The notes under the pieces: generated by a model | The model's database searches: none | What the model was told of the DNA's origin: nothing | Seen by the model: only the letters and a program-made list of their open reading frames with translations | Part shown: in pieces, positions 9,130 through 17,677 of the stretch | Layout of the letters: every line of letters begins with the position of its first letter | Position numbering within the stretch: the first letter of the stretch is position 1 | DNA from: AG-12 sp027319585 | GTDB taxonomy: Bacteria; Chloroflexota; Dormibacteria; Aeolococcales; Bog-877 | Length of the DNA stretch: 64,000 nucleotides | Assembly (NCBI GenBank): GCA_027319585.1 | Contig: DAHVMY010000004.1 | Coordinates: 3,280-67,279 of the forward strand | Direction: 5' to 3' | Made by a program: the position numbers and the translations under genes

Positions 9130-9816
9130 TCAGGGGATCTGCTCCCTGACCACGATCTCCATCGGATCCCCCTTCTTGACCTTCTGGGCGACGTCGAGCC
9201 CGGAGATCACCTGCCCGAACAGGTTGTAGTCGGGTGGAAGGGTGAACTTGGAGAGGGTGATGAAGAACTGGCTGCCGTTGGTGTTGGGCCCCGCGTTGGC
9301 CATGGCCACAGCTCCCGGCTGGTAGGCCCCGCCGGAGTAGAGGGGGCTCACCACCTTCTCGCTCTTGAACTGGAAGCCGGGGCCGCCACTGAGGTTGTCG
9401 GTGGGGCTGCCCCCCTGGATGACCGGCCCCCCCGGCGAGGTCGAGGGGTCGCGCGCGAACCGCAGCCCGTCGAAGAAGTGGTTGCGCGCCAGGGTCACGA
9501 AGGTGTTGACGGTGATCGGGGCCCAACCCGGGACCAGGCAGACCACGATCTTGCCCTGGGGGACGGTGATGGTGGCTTCGTAGAGACGCTGCTCGTCGAT
9601 CGTCATCGGCGGGACCCGATCGTAGTGATGCCGGTTCTTGGGCTCGTCGAGCGGACCCAGGGGGGCCCCGAAACTTGCGTTGTCACACATGGACTTGGAC
9701 ACAGGCCGAATCTCCCTTTGGGCGCCGACATTGACGAAGAAGGCGGCGACTCCGACCAGCAGGACCGCCGCCACCGCGACTCCGATTCCACCCCAGCGGG
9801 TGAGCTGGGCGCTCAT
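9130..9816 (-). CDS. membrane-anchored cyclophilin-type peptidyl-prolyl isomerase
   Basis: 228 residues. Residues about 10-30 form an uncleaved N-terminal membrane anchor and the rest is a cyclophilin domain, so it should act outside the membrane. The domain shows the cyclophilin motifs FDGLRFARD, GGPVIQGGSP, GAVAMANAGPNTNGSQFFIT and FGQVISGLDV. The usual first-strand Arg of FHR is retained as RFARD. The start is ATG 9816 with a strong GGAGGAG ribosome binding site, overlapping the hemB stop (ATGA). It sits inside the heme operon without an obvious pathway role, although it neighbours the Tat export genes. Confidence 0.9.
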   Translation of the reverse strand: MSAQLTRWGGIGVAVAAVLLVGVAAFFVNVGAQREIRPVSKSMCDNASFGAPLGPLDEPKNRHHYDRVPPMTIDEQRLYEATITVPQGKIVVCLVPGWAPITVNTFVTLARNHFFDGLRFARDPSTSPGGPVIQGGSPTDNLSGGPGFQFKSEKVVSPLYSGGAYQPGAVAMANAGPNTNGSQFFITLSKFTLPPDYNLFGQVISGLDVAQKVKKGDPMEIVVREQIP

Positions 9817-10802
9817 CCGAACTCCTCCTTCAGCCAATTGCAGATGTCGAGGGCAAAGTAGGTCAGTATGAAGTCAGCGCCGGCGCGGCGCATCCCCAGG
9901 TGGGACTCGAGCACCGCGGCGCGCAGGTCGAAGGCGCCGGCGCGCGCCGCCGCCACCATCATGGCGTACTCGCCGCTCACGCTGTAGCAGCCGATGGGAA
10001 GCTCAAATCGGTCACGGGCCTCGCGGACGATGTCGAGGTACGCGAGCGCCGGCTTGACCATGAGCATGTCCGCGCCCTCCAGCAGGTCCAGCTCGAGCTC
10101 GCGCATCGCCTCCCGGCGGTTGGGCGGGTCCATCTGATAACCGCGGCGATCCCCGAACTGGGGGGCGCAGTCGGCGGCGTCCCGGAAGGGGCCGTAGAAG
10201 CACGACGCGAACTTGGCCGAGTAGGCAAGGATGGCGGTGTCGGCCCTTCCCGCCTCGTCGAGGGCGGCCCGGATCGCCTCCACCTGGCCATCCATCATGC
10301 CCGAGGGGGCAATCACGTCCGCCCCCGCCTCCGCCTGGCTCACCGCGATCCGGCCATAGAGCTCGATGGTCGAGTCGTTGTCCACCTCACCCCGTTGGTT
10401 CAGGAGCCCGCAGTGGCCATGGTCGGTGTACTCGTCCAGGCAGTCGTCCGCCAGCAGCAGCAGCCGGTCACCGACCTCGCCGCGCAGGCGACGAAGCGCC
10501 TGCTGGACGATGCCCTGCTCGTCCCAGGCGGAACTCCCGCGGGCGTCCTTGCGAGCCGGGACCCCGAACAGGATCAATCCACCCACGCCCAGCTCGGCCG
10601 CGCGCTCCGCCTGCTGCGCCAGGCTGTCCAGGGTCTCCTGGGAGACCCCGGGCATGGTCTTGATCGGAGCCGGCTCGGACAGGCCTTCGGCGACAAAGCA
10701 GGGCAGGATCAGGTCGCCGGGTTGCAGGTTCACCTCCCGGACCAGCCGGCGCAGCGAGGAGGTGCGGCGCAGGCGCCGCGGGCGGTCTTCGGGATAGCTC
10801 AT
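9813..10802 (-). CDS. hemB: delta-aminolevulinic acid dehydratase (porphobilinogen synthase)
   Basis: 329 residues; condenses two 5-aminolevulinate molecules to porphobilinogen. The Schiff-base lysines are Lys197 (YSAKFAS) and Lys250 (MLMVKPAL). The zinc-site region reads DDCLDEYTDHGHCG, with Cys at 121 and 131 but Asp in place of the middle Cys of the E. coli type, a mixed C-D-C arrangement that I recall from actinobacterial enzymes. The allosteric Mg region RGYQMDPPNRREAMRE is present. It overlaps hemD by four bases upstream and the cyclophilin gene by four downstream. Confidence 0.95.
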   Translation of the reverse strand: MSYPEDRPRRLRRTSSLRRLVREVNLQPGDLILPCFVAEGLSEPAPIKTMPGVSQETLDSLAQQAERAAELGVGGLILFGVPARKDARGSSAWDEQGIVQQALRRLRGEVGDRLLLLADDCLDEYTDHGHCGLLNQRGEVDNDSTIELYGRIAVSQAEAGADVIAPSGMMDGQVEAIRAALDEAGRADTAILAYSAKFASCFYGPFRDAADCAPQFGDRRGYQMDPPNRREAMRELELDLLEGADMLMVKPALAYLDIVREARDRFELPIGCYSVSGEYAMMVAAARAGAFDLRAAVLESHLGMRRAGADFILTYFALDICNWLKEEFG

Positions 10803-11581
10803 GGCTGCCCCTCATTCTCGGGCAATGCGGCATACCAGGATCGCAGGGCGTCGACCAGCCCGGGAAGGCTGTGAGTCTGAGCCACCACCTGGGGCGCCAT
10901 CCCATGGCGGCGCGCCTCCTCCGCCGTGACCGGCCCGAGTGCCGCCAACACGCACTCCGGCGCCGGTCGCAGCGGACCCGCCAGGGCCGCGAAGCAGCGC
11001 ACGGTGCTGCCGCTGGTGAAGGTCACGCAGTCGATCCCCCGGCCCCGGAGCAGCTCGGTCAGCGCCTCCTGAGAGGCCCACTCCGGGACCATCTCGTAGA
11101 GTTCCGCCACCTCCACCAGGGCGCCCATCTGCTCAAGAAGGCGCGGGAGCACATCCCTGGCTCCCCGGGCGCGGGGGATCAGGATGCGCCGGCCCGAGAC
11201 CCCCGCCTGCGAGATTCGCTCCACCAGAGACTCCGCGATGAACCCGGCCGGCAATGTCTCCACCGCCAAGCCGGCTCGCTCCAGAGCCGCGGCGGTCCCG
11301 GGGCCGATGGCGTAGACCCGTGGTCCGGCCGGCGCCGCGGCGCCCCCGCCCCACAGACAGTCCACGGCATTGGCGCTGGTGAAGACCAGATCGTCGAATT
11401 CCTCGGCGCCGATACGCGCCAGCAGCGCCTCCCGGGTGGCGGCGTCCATGAGATCCTGGCGGCGGATCACCGGAACCCCGATTGGCGACGCCCCTTCGGC
11501 CGAAAGCATCTCGCCGAGTACCGGAGCCTGGCCGGCGGCGCGGGTCACCAGGACGCGCCGGCCCTCCAGGGGAGAGCTCAC
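10799..11581 (-). CDS. hemD: uroporphyrinogen-III synthase
   Basis: 260 residues. Cyclises and inverts ring D of hydroxymethylbilane to give uroporphyrinogen III. Sequence is poorly conserved in this family, but LEGRRVLVTRAAGQA at the start, DDLVFTSANAVDCL near residue 60, the central ILIPRARGARDVLP, and DCVTFTSGSTVRCF near residue 185 are the typical landmarks of the two-lobed fold. Overlap by four bases with hemC upstream and hemB downstream fixes both ends. Assignment rests on these motifs plus position between hemC and hemB. Confidence 0.93.
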   Translation of the reverse strand: MSSPLEGRRVLVTRAAGQAPVLGEMLSAEGASPIGVPVIRRQDLMDAATREALLARIGAEEFDDLVFTSANAVDCLWGGGAAAPAGPRVYAIGPGTAAALERAGLAVETLPAGFIAESLVERISQAGVSGRRILIPRARGARDVLPRLLEQMGALVEVAELYEMVPEWASQEALTELLRGRGIDCVTFTSGSTVRCFAALAGPLRPAPECVLAALGPVTAEEARRHGMAPQVVAQTHSLPGLVDALRSWYAALPENEGQP

Positions 11582-12465
11582 GCGGGCTGGGCCAGGGCGT
11601 GAGCGATCCCACGCGCCGCCTCCCTCAGGGCGTCGGGGGCAGCGACCAGAGACCGGCGCAGCAGGTCGTGACCGGTTCCGGTGGCAGACCAGGCCACAGT
11701 GAGGCGATAGCTGCCATCACCGGACGCCTCCGCCAAAACCCCCAGGGGAAGCCGGCAGCCACCGCCCATCTGCAGCAGCGCCTCCCGCTCCGCCTCCACG
11801 CAGAGGCGGGTGTCGCGGTGGTCGATGTGGGCCACCAGCTCCGCCAAGGCACCGCCGCGAGGGACCTGGACCGCAATCGCGCCCTGGGCCGGCGCCGGAG
11901 TGCACTCGGTGCGCGGGTCCAACGGCTGTCCTTCACGCCCCCGGCCCAGTCTGAGCAGGCCCGCCTGGGCCACCACGATCGCCTCCAGCTCCGCATCTCC
12001 CATCCGTCGTATCCGGGTGTCCACGTTGCCGCGCACCGGGGTGGGGATCAGGTCAGGCCGCAGGGCCACGAGCTGCGCCCCCCGCCGGGGCGACGAGGTG
12101 CCGATGCGCGAACCCGCGGGCAGCTCGGTCCAGGAGCAACCCGAACGCGTGACGATGCAGTCGCGCGGGTCCTCCCGCTTTAGGTACGCGCCCACCTCGA
12201 GCTCAGGGGACATCGTGGTCGGCAGGTCCTTGGCGCTGTGCACGGCCGCATCCACCTCACCTTGCAGCAGCGCTCGCTCCAGCCGCGACGAGAACCAGCC
12301 CTGGCCGGGCAGGTCGGGGACCGCCTGGTCCGGGTTGAGATCACCGTCGGAGTCGATCACGCAGAGTTCGATCTCCAGCCCCGGCGCCAGAGCCCGCAGC
12401 TGCTGCAGCGCCAACCTCGCCTGCGCCAACGCCAGGGCGCTACCTCTGGTGGCGAGCCGCCTCAA
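11578..12465 (-). CDS. hemC: porphobilinogen deaminase (hydroxymethylbilane synthase)
   Basis: 295 residues; polymerises four porphobilinogens into hydroxymethylbilane. Visible landmarks are the start LATRGSALALAQ, VDAAVHSAKDLPT (catalytic Asp80), GTSSPRRGAQL, RGNVDTR and the dipyrromethane cofactor attachment site MGGGCRLPLG with Cys237. The C-terminal domain is full length. It is coupled by 4-base overlaps to hemA upstream and hemD downstream. Confidence 0.96.
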   Translation of the reverse strand: MRRLATRGSALALAQARLALQQLRALAPGLEIELCVIDSDGDLNPDQAVPDLPGQGWFSSRLERALLQGEVDAAVHSAKDLPTTMSPELEVGAYLKREDPRDCIVTRSGCSWTELPAGSRIGTSSPRRGAQLVALRPDLIPTPVRGNVDTRIRRMGDAELEAIVVAQAGLLRLGRGREGQPLDPRTECTPAPAQGAIAVQVPRGGALAELVAHIDHRDTRLCVEAEREALLQMGGGCRLPLGVLAEASGDGSYRLTVAWSATGTGHDLLRRSLVAAPDALREAARGIAHALAQPA

Positions 12466-13733
12466 ACGTCCTCCCGGGCGCCATCCACCGTGAGCCCGAA
12501 CGCCTCCTGCACAACCCGGCGACGGTCCTCGTCGTCACCGTGCTGGCGCAGGAAGGAGATCGGCTGGTGCATCAACTTGGCGGCCAGCGCCTGGGTGAGG
12601 TGCTCCAGCTGCGCCCGCTCAGCCTCGTTGAGGCTCCGCATCCGGGAGATCGCCCGCCGCAGCTCCCCCTGGCGCACCTCCTCAGCCCGATCCACCAGCG
12701 CCGCGATCACTGGGCCGGCTCCGCGACCCCGGAGCTCCGCCACCAGGGCGGAGACGGCGGTGTCGACCGCCTGCTCCGCCCGGGGCCGGTGCCCCTCGCG
12801 GAAGCCGAGATTTCGGCTGATCACGTCGCCCAGATGGTCGATATCCAGCAGCTCCACTCCCGGAACGGATGCCGCCTCTGGTTCCACGTCCCGGGGCACC
12901 GCCAGATCCAGGATCAGCAGCTCGCTGGCACTCCCCTGCGTGGCCCTGATGGCGGCAACCTCAGCGGCGCGCACCACCCGCTCCTCGCTGGTGGTGCTGC
13001 AGATGAGCACCCGGAAGCGCGGCGCCATCTCCACCAGCTGGGATTTCTCGATCAACTCGCCGCCGACCGCAGCAGCGAGGGCGCTCGCCCGCGGCCCCCG
13101 CCGGACCACCAGCACCGGGGACGCGCCCCGGCCGAGCAGCGAACGGGCCGCTGCCCCACCCACGCTGCCCCCACCCAGGATCGCGACCCCGACGCCGTGG
13201 AGCGAACCCAGGCGCGCCTCCGCGAGCTCAGCGGCGACCTGACCAAACCCCACCGCCTGGCGGGAGATGCCGGTGGTGCTTCGCACCAGCTTGGCGGTCT
13301 CCACGGCCCGCCGCATGATGAGATCCAGGTCACCGTCGAGGGTCCCCGCCTCCTGGGCCAGGCGATGGGCCCGCTTGAACTGCGCGAGCACCTGCGCCTC
13401 GCCGAGGATCATGCTGTCCAAGCCGCTGGCCACCCGGAAAAGATGGCGGAGGCCGGCCTCCCCGGAATGGCTGAAAATCAGGTCGGCAAACTCCGGTCCC
13501 TTCGCGAGGTAGTGGTAAAAGCGGGACGTCGCCATCTGGGAACTGCGGTCGTCCGCAACCGAAAGATAGAACTCGGTGCGGTTGCAGGTGCTGAGGCACG
13601 CGGCTCCGCTCAACCCCGCGTGAGCTACGATGGCCCGGAGCGCGTCGACCACCTGACGCTCGTCCAGGTGCAGCTGCTCACGGACCGGTAACGGGGCCAG
13701 ATGATGGCTGATACCGGTGGCGAGGAATGGCAA
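12462..13733 (-). CDS. hemA: glutamyl-tRNA reductase
   Basis: 423 residues; reduces glutamyl-tRNA(Glu) to glutamate-1-semialdehyde, the committed step of heme synthesis by the C5 pathway. The catalytic domain has GISHHLAPLPVRE and CLSTCNRTEFYL (nucleophile Cys50); the Rossmann domain begins near VAILGGGSVGG. Its C-terminal helical dimerisation domain ends in a conserved-type HQPI. It is the first gene of a ten-gene minus-strand operon that runs to rdgB with most junctions overlapping. The promoter should lie between 13734 and 13809, a region with a hairpin. Confidence 0.96.
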   Translation of the reverse strand: MPFLATGISHHLAPLPVREQLHLDERQVVDALRAIVAHAGLSGAACLSTCNRTEFYLSVADDRSSQMATSRFYHYLAKGPEFADLIFSHSGEAGLRHLFRVASGLDSMILGEAQVLAQFKRAHRLAQEAGTLDGDLDLIMRRAVETAKLVRSTTGISRQAVGFGQVAAELAEARLGSLHGVGVAILGGGSVGGAAARSLLGRGASPVLVVRRGPRASALAAAVGGELIEKSQLVEMAPRFRVLICSTTSEERVVRAAEVAAIRATQGSASELLILDLAVPRDVEPEAASVPGVELLDIDHLGDVISRNLGFREGHRPRAEQAVDTAVSALVAELRGRGAGPVIAALVDRAEEVRQGELRRAISRMRSLNEAERAQLEHLTQALAAKLMHQPISFLRQHGDDEDRRRVVQEAFGLTVDGAREDV

Positions 13734-13761
13734 TCTGAACTTGAGTATATCCGCCCCGGTC

Positions 13762-13777
13762 GCGGGCTCCAGCCCGC
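13762..13777. promoter_or_regulatory. perfect 7-bp inverted repeat in the hemA/exonuclease intergenic region
   Basis: GCGGGCT and AGCCCGC flank a 2-base centre between the divergent hemA and exonuclease genes. It lacks a T tract on either strand, so it is not a terminator. It could be an operator, or structure near the hemA 5' end. Confidence 0.4.
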
Positions 13778-13809
13778 AAGGTCGGGCTCAGAGGTTAGGA
13801 TTGGAGCTC

Positions 13810-14781
13810 GTGCAGTCCCCCAGCCAAGAGCGCGCCCACATTGAGGATGCGGAGCCGGTTTCCCCCCAGGCCCGGGCCGAGTCCAGAGGGCGGGTGCGGT
13901 GGGGACGCGAGCGCGGCCCCGGCGCCCCCGGGGACGGCTTCCTGGCCCGGCTCGGGCCGCTGACGCCAGAGCTGGCGTCTTATCACAACTCACTCTCTTT
14001 GGTGGATGGGCGGGACGGCGGGCTGGAGGAGTTCAGACCCGCGCGACTGCCACTGGAGACACCGCTGGAGAGCCTGACCTTTGTGGCCCTGGACTGCGAG
14101 ACGACCGGCCACTTCCCCGACCGCATGGTCGAACTGGGAGCGGTCAGGTACCAGCTCCCCATCTCCGACCGGCCGCCGGCGCCCCGGCTGCTGCTGGAGA
14201 CTCTGGTCCACACCACCGACCACATCAACCCCTATGCCCGGCGGGTCCACGGCATCACCCGTTCGATGCTGACCGGGGCCCCATCCCAGCATCGGGTCGC
14301 GCTCACCTTCCGGGACTTCTCCAAGGGGGCGATCCTGGTGGAGCACAGCGCCGACAGCTTCGACACCCGGCTCGTCTCCAAGGCCATGGACAGGCCGCTG
14401 CCGCACTACCACCTGGACACCTCGCGGATGGCCGGTTTTCTCTTCCAGCTGAGAGACACGATCGGGCTGGAGCGCCTGTGCGAGCGCCTGGGGGTGACCC
14501 ACCGCCAGCCCCATTTCGCGCTGGCCGACGCCGAGGCCACCGCCGACTGCTTCTGTCGCCTGGTCGAGCTGGGGCAGCAGGAGCACGGCTGGAGGACGCT
14601 GGGTGACCTGGTGGCGGTGGGGATGCCTCCGAGTCCGAGGCCCCAGGTGAGCCCAGGTCACAAGGATGGCCTTCCGCAGACCCCGAGCACCGCCCGGCGG
14701 AGGCGCCACCGGGCGGGACGGCGTCACCGCTCGCCGGCGGCCCATGAGGCTCCCCCGGGGGTGCCAGCTCCTCCGGCCTGA
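13810..14781 (+). CDS. DEDDh-family 3'-5' exonuclease (DnaQ-like)
   Basis: About 323 residues. The exonuclease domain spans roughly residues 90-265 of this start: Exo I FVALDCETTG (Asp and Glu), Exo II around SFDTRLV and Exo III HFALADAEATA with the His-x4-Asp of the DEDDh type. It resembles the proofreading epsilon fold but has long low-complexity extensions on both ends, the C-terminal one rich in Arg, Pro and His. Start is uncertain: GTG 13810 has GGAG upstream, TTG 13801 is also possible. Role (repair, RNA or DNA turnover) is not determinable. Confidence 0.82.
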   Translation: MQSPSQERAHIEDAEPVSPQARAESRGRVRWGRERGPGAPGDGFLARLGPLTPELASYHNSLSLVDGRDGGLEEFRPARLPLETPLESLTFVALDCETTGHFPDRMVELGAVRYQLPISDRPPAPRLLLETLVHTTDHINPYARRVHGITRSMLTGAPSQHRVALTFRDFSKGAILVEHSADSFDTRLVSKAMDRPLPHYHLDTSRMAGFLFQLRDTIGLERLCERLGVTHRQPHFALADAEATADCFCRLVELGQQEHGWRTLGDLVAVGMPPSPRPQVSPGHKDGLPQTPSTARRRRHRAGRRHRSPAAHEAPPGVPAPPA

Positions 14782-14804
14782 AACCCCCTGAGGGCCGGCC
14801 GATG

Positions 14805-15890
14805 TCAGGCTGGCTCGCCGGCCAGCCGCCTGGCCTGGTCCTCCTGCCGCAGCGGGGAGATCAGCAACTCCAGCTCGCCATCCATGACCCGCTGGAGTTG
14901 GTAGACCTTGAGGTCGATGCGATGATCGGTCACCCGGTTCTCCGGATAGTTGTAGGTGCGAACCTTCTCACTGCGGTCGCCCCGACCCACCATGGAACGC
15001 CTGGTCTCCTGGAGGGCCTGGTCGCGCTCCGCCCGCATCCGATCGTAGAGCCGGGAGCGCAGCACCCGCATCGCCTTGGCCCGATTCTTGTGCTGGGACT
15101 TCTCGTCCTGACACGTCACCACCAGCCCGGTCGGTAGATGGGTGATCCGGACCGCCGAGTCGGTGGTGTTCACGCTCTGTCCGCCGGGTCCGGTGGACCG
15201 GTAGACGTCGACCTTGATGTCCTCATCCTTGATCTCGACGTCGACGTCCTCAACCTCGGGCAGCACCACCACGCTGGCGGCGGAAGTGTGAATGCGCCCC
15301 TGCGACTCGGTGCGCGGCACCCGCTGGACCCGGTGCACGCCTGACTCAAACTTGAGCTGGCCGTAGGCCCCTCTCCCATGGACCTCGAGGACCACCTCCT
15401 TGAAGCCTCCGGAGTCGGTCGGGGAGCCGTCGAGCAGCTCGACGTGCCAATGCTGCCGCTCGGCGAAGTGAAGGTACATCCGCATCAAATCGGCCGCAAA
15501 CAGTGCCGCCTCCTCGCCACCCGTGCCGGCGCGGATCTCGATTACGGCGTCGCGGTCCTCATCCGGGTCGCGGGGGAGGAGGAGGAGCTGAAGCTCGTGC
15601 AAGAGGCGTGTCTGGCGCTCGTGCTCCCGGCGCGCCTCCTGCTCCAGATACGCGCGCATGTCCGAGTCCACCTCGGAGCTGGCCAGGCTGGCGGCTTCGG
15701 CATAGGCACGGTCCGCCGCCTCCGCCGCCGAGAGCAGGTCCACCACCGGGCGCAGCTGCGCCTGCTCGCGACTGAGCGCCTCCAGCCGCCCAGGGTCGAA
15801 CGCCAGGCTGGGGTCCTCCAACTCCGAGGAGATCGCCCGGTAGCGTTCCTGCACGTGCCCCAGACGCTCCTGCAGGGCTGCGGGAATCAA
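14805..15890 (-). CDS. prfA: peptide chain release factor 1
   Basis: 361 residues; recognises UAA and UAG and triggers peptide release. The catalytic GGQ lies in STGPGGQSVNTTDSAVR. The codon-recognition tripeptide of RF1 (P-x-T) reads PRT within VPRTESQGRIH, whereas RF2 would have SPF. Length and the N-terminal helical domain are normal. It is co-directional with rpmE 46 bases upstream, a common pairing (rpmE-prfA) that is often followed by prmC; here prmC is absent and the convergent exonuclease gene lies downstream. Confidence 0.96.
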   Translation of the reverse strand: MIPAALQERLGHVQERYRAISSELEDPSLAFDPGRLEALSREQAQLRPVVDLLSAAEAADRAYAEAASLASSEVDSDMRAYLEQEARREHERQTRLLHELQLLLLPRDPDEDRDAVIEIRAGTGGEEAALFAADLMRMYLHFAERQHWHVELLDGSPTDSGGFKEVVLEVHGRGAYGQLKFESGVHRVQRVPRTESQGRIHTSAASVVVLPEVEDVDVEIKDEDIKVDVYRSTGPGGQSVNTTDSAVRITHLPTGLVVTCQDEKSQHKNRAKAMRVLRSRLYDRMRAERDQALQETRRSMVGRGDRSEKVRTYNYPENRVTDHRIDLKVYQLQRVMDGELELLISPLRQEDQARRLAGEPA

Positions 15891-15936
15891 ACGATTGGGC
15901 CGGGCCCGTCACCCTGGCCCGGCGGCCGCCCAGCGC

Positions 15937-16146
15937 CTACTGCTGAGCCCGCTGAGCACGGCGACGGAAACGCTCCACCTGCCCACCGGTGTCCACGATC
16001 CGCTGCTGACCGGTGAAGAAGGGATGGCAGACACTGCACACCTCCGTGCGGATGGTCTGCTGGGTCGATCCGGTGGTGAAGGTGTTGCCGCAAGAGCAGG
16101 TGACCACGGCGTCGTGGAAGTACTCGGGGTGAATGGCAGCTTTCAT
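15937..16146 (-). CDS. rpmE: 50S ribosomal protein L31, zinc-binding type
   Basis: 69 residues. MKAAIHPEYF at the start and SCGNTFTTGST are diagnostic. Cysteines in CSCG and CSVC form the four-Cys zinc ribbon, identifying the zinc-containing paralog rather than the zinc-independent form used under zinc limitation. It precedes prfA on the minus strand. Confidence 0.96.
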   Translation of the reverse strand: MKAAIHPEYFHDAVVTCSCGNTFTTGSTQQTIRTEVCSVCHPFFTGQQRIVDTGGQVERFRRRAQRAQQ

Positions 16147-16387
16147 GATCTGATCTCAGTCTACCAGAGCCCGAAAGGTATCTCGCCGGCACCCGCTTCC
16201 CAAGCGTGCGCGGTCGCAGCGACTGATCGGATGGGCGCCATGGCATGGCCCAGAGAACCATCCCAATGGAGCGTCGACGGGCGCAACTGGTAATCTCTCG
16301 CGTTCACGCTCCCGGTCGGATCCAAGGCGTTGCTGACCTGGGACCGTGCTCTCTTGGTGGCTCAAAGAGTCGCGCACCCACGGCCGC

Positions 16388-17677
16388 TCACAGGGTCCCC
16401 GCCAGCGCCTCCAGCGGTCTGGTGAAGTTGCCCATTGCCAGGTGGGGAAGGACCCTTCGTACCTGATCCATCATCGGCTCAAGGCCGACCCCTGGCTCCA
16501 GCGCGGGAAGCCGGTCAAGCAACCAGATCGGGTCCACATTGAGGCTGCGCCACTGGAGCTGCCGGACTCTCAGCTCGCGCAGCGCAGCGATGGTTCGGGA
16601 CACCTCGCTCGGGGCGTCGGTCACCCCGGGAAACGTGAGCAGGTTGATGGTTAGCTGGGCGTTCAGCGAGGCCGCCACTCGGCAGGACTCCCGGACATCG
16701 TCGATGGAGTAACCACGGGGCCGGTAGTAGGCGGCGAAGAGGTCCTGCCGCCAGCTGAAGATGCTGATCCGACAGCTGTTCACCCCAGCCTCCAGCAGCC
16801 TCCGCAGGGCCTGGGGGCGGCTGCCGTTGGTGTTGATGTGGATGGTGGCACCCGGGAACAGGCGCCTCAGCTCGGCGACGACCTCCAGCAGCTGCCGCAC
16901 CCGCAACAGCGGCTCACCCTCGCAGCCCTGACCGAAGCTGACCATCCCCGCCTCCTGCGCCGCTTGGGCCCTCTGGAGATGCCGAATGGCCACCTGGAGG
17001 AGCTCTGCCGCGGTGGGGGCCCGCCCGATGCGAGGCTGAGAGGCGGGGGTTCCCGAGTCCGTCTGCAAGGAGATGCACCCGAGGCAGTCGGCATTGCACG
17101 CGGCGGAACTCGGCAGCGCCCCCTCTCCCCGCCCCAGGAACGTGTTCTGGGCGGTGAGGCAGTTGTGCTCCAGGGCGCATACGCTGAGCTGGGCAACCAC
17201 CCGGTTGCGGGGGAGCTCCCGCTGCAGCCGGGTGACCTCCTGCTGCAGGCGAGGGCGGCTCGGCCGTGGGCCCATCCACGCTGGGAAGTCGTCGCTGCGC
17301 ACGGCGGCGACAACCACCTCGCCGTTGAGATCGGCGACCGCGGCATACCCGTAGAGAGGCAGAGTTCTGGGGGTCACGCCGGGCTGATGCCGGTGGGCCG
17401 GCACCAGCAAGCGGAGGTACCCCACGGGCAGGACCGCCGCCACCGGCAAGAGATGCGGACCGGGCGGGGTTGCGACCCTGCCTGAGCTGCTCGCCCGGGC
17501 CAACCCCCAGCGATCCGGGAGATGCATCAGCGTCGAGCCAGGGGGCAGCGGAATCCATCTCTCAATGGGCACCTGCTGCCGCCCACTCTGCCCCAGCGCC
17601 TCCCAGCCCGCGGGTGCGACCACCATCTCCCCGGTCGCGTCGCTGAGGAGCGGCCTCAGCGGACCAGAGGAGCTCAC
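16388..17677 (-). CDS. radical SAM protein of unknown substrate
   Basis: About 429 residues. The 4Fe-4S-binding CxxxCxxC motif is CNADCLGC near residue 195, followed by FGQGCEGEPLLR, which matches the GxGEP SAM-binding motif, and HINTNGSR near residue 280. Two more cysteines (SVCALEHNC) lie about 25 residues before the cluster motif, and residues 1-160 form a separate N-terminal region with beta-rich character that I cannot assign. The GTG start overlaps the pyrG stop by four bases, so it is translated with CTP synthase. Reaction unknown; Fe-S/SAM chemistry is well supported. Confidence 0.85.
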   Translation of the reverse strand: MSSSGPLRPLLSDATGEMVVAPAGWEALGQSGRQQVPIERWIPLPPGSTLMHLPDRWGLARASSSGRVATPPGPHLLPVAAVLPVGYLRLLVPAHRHQPGVTPRTLPLYGYAAVADLNGEVVVAAVRSDDFPAWMGPRPSRPRLQQEVTRLQRELPRNRVVAQLSVCALEHNCLTAQNTFLGRGEGALPSSAACNADCLGCISLQTDSGTPASQPRIGRAPTAAELLQVAIRHLQRAQAAQEAGMVSFGQGCEGEPLLRVRQLLEVVAELRRLFPGATIHINTNGSRPQALRRLLEAGVNSCRISIFSWRQDLFAAYYRPRGYSIDDVRESCRVAASLNAQLTINLLTFPGVTDAPSEVSRTIAALRELRVRQLQWRSLNVDPIWLLDRLPALEPGVGLEPMMDQVRRVLPHLAMGNFTRPLEALAGTL

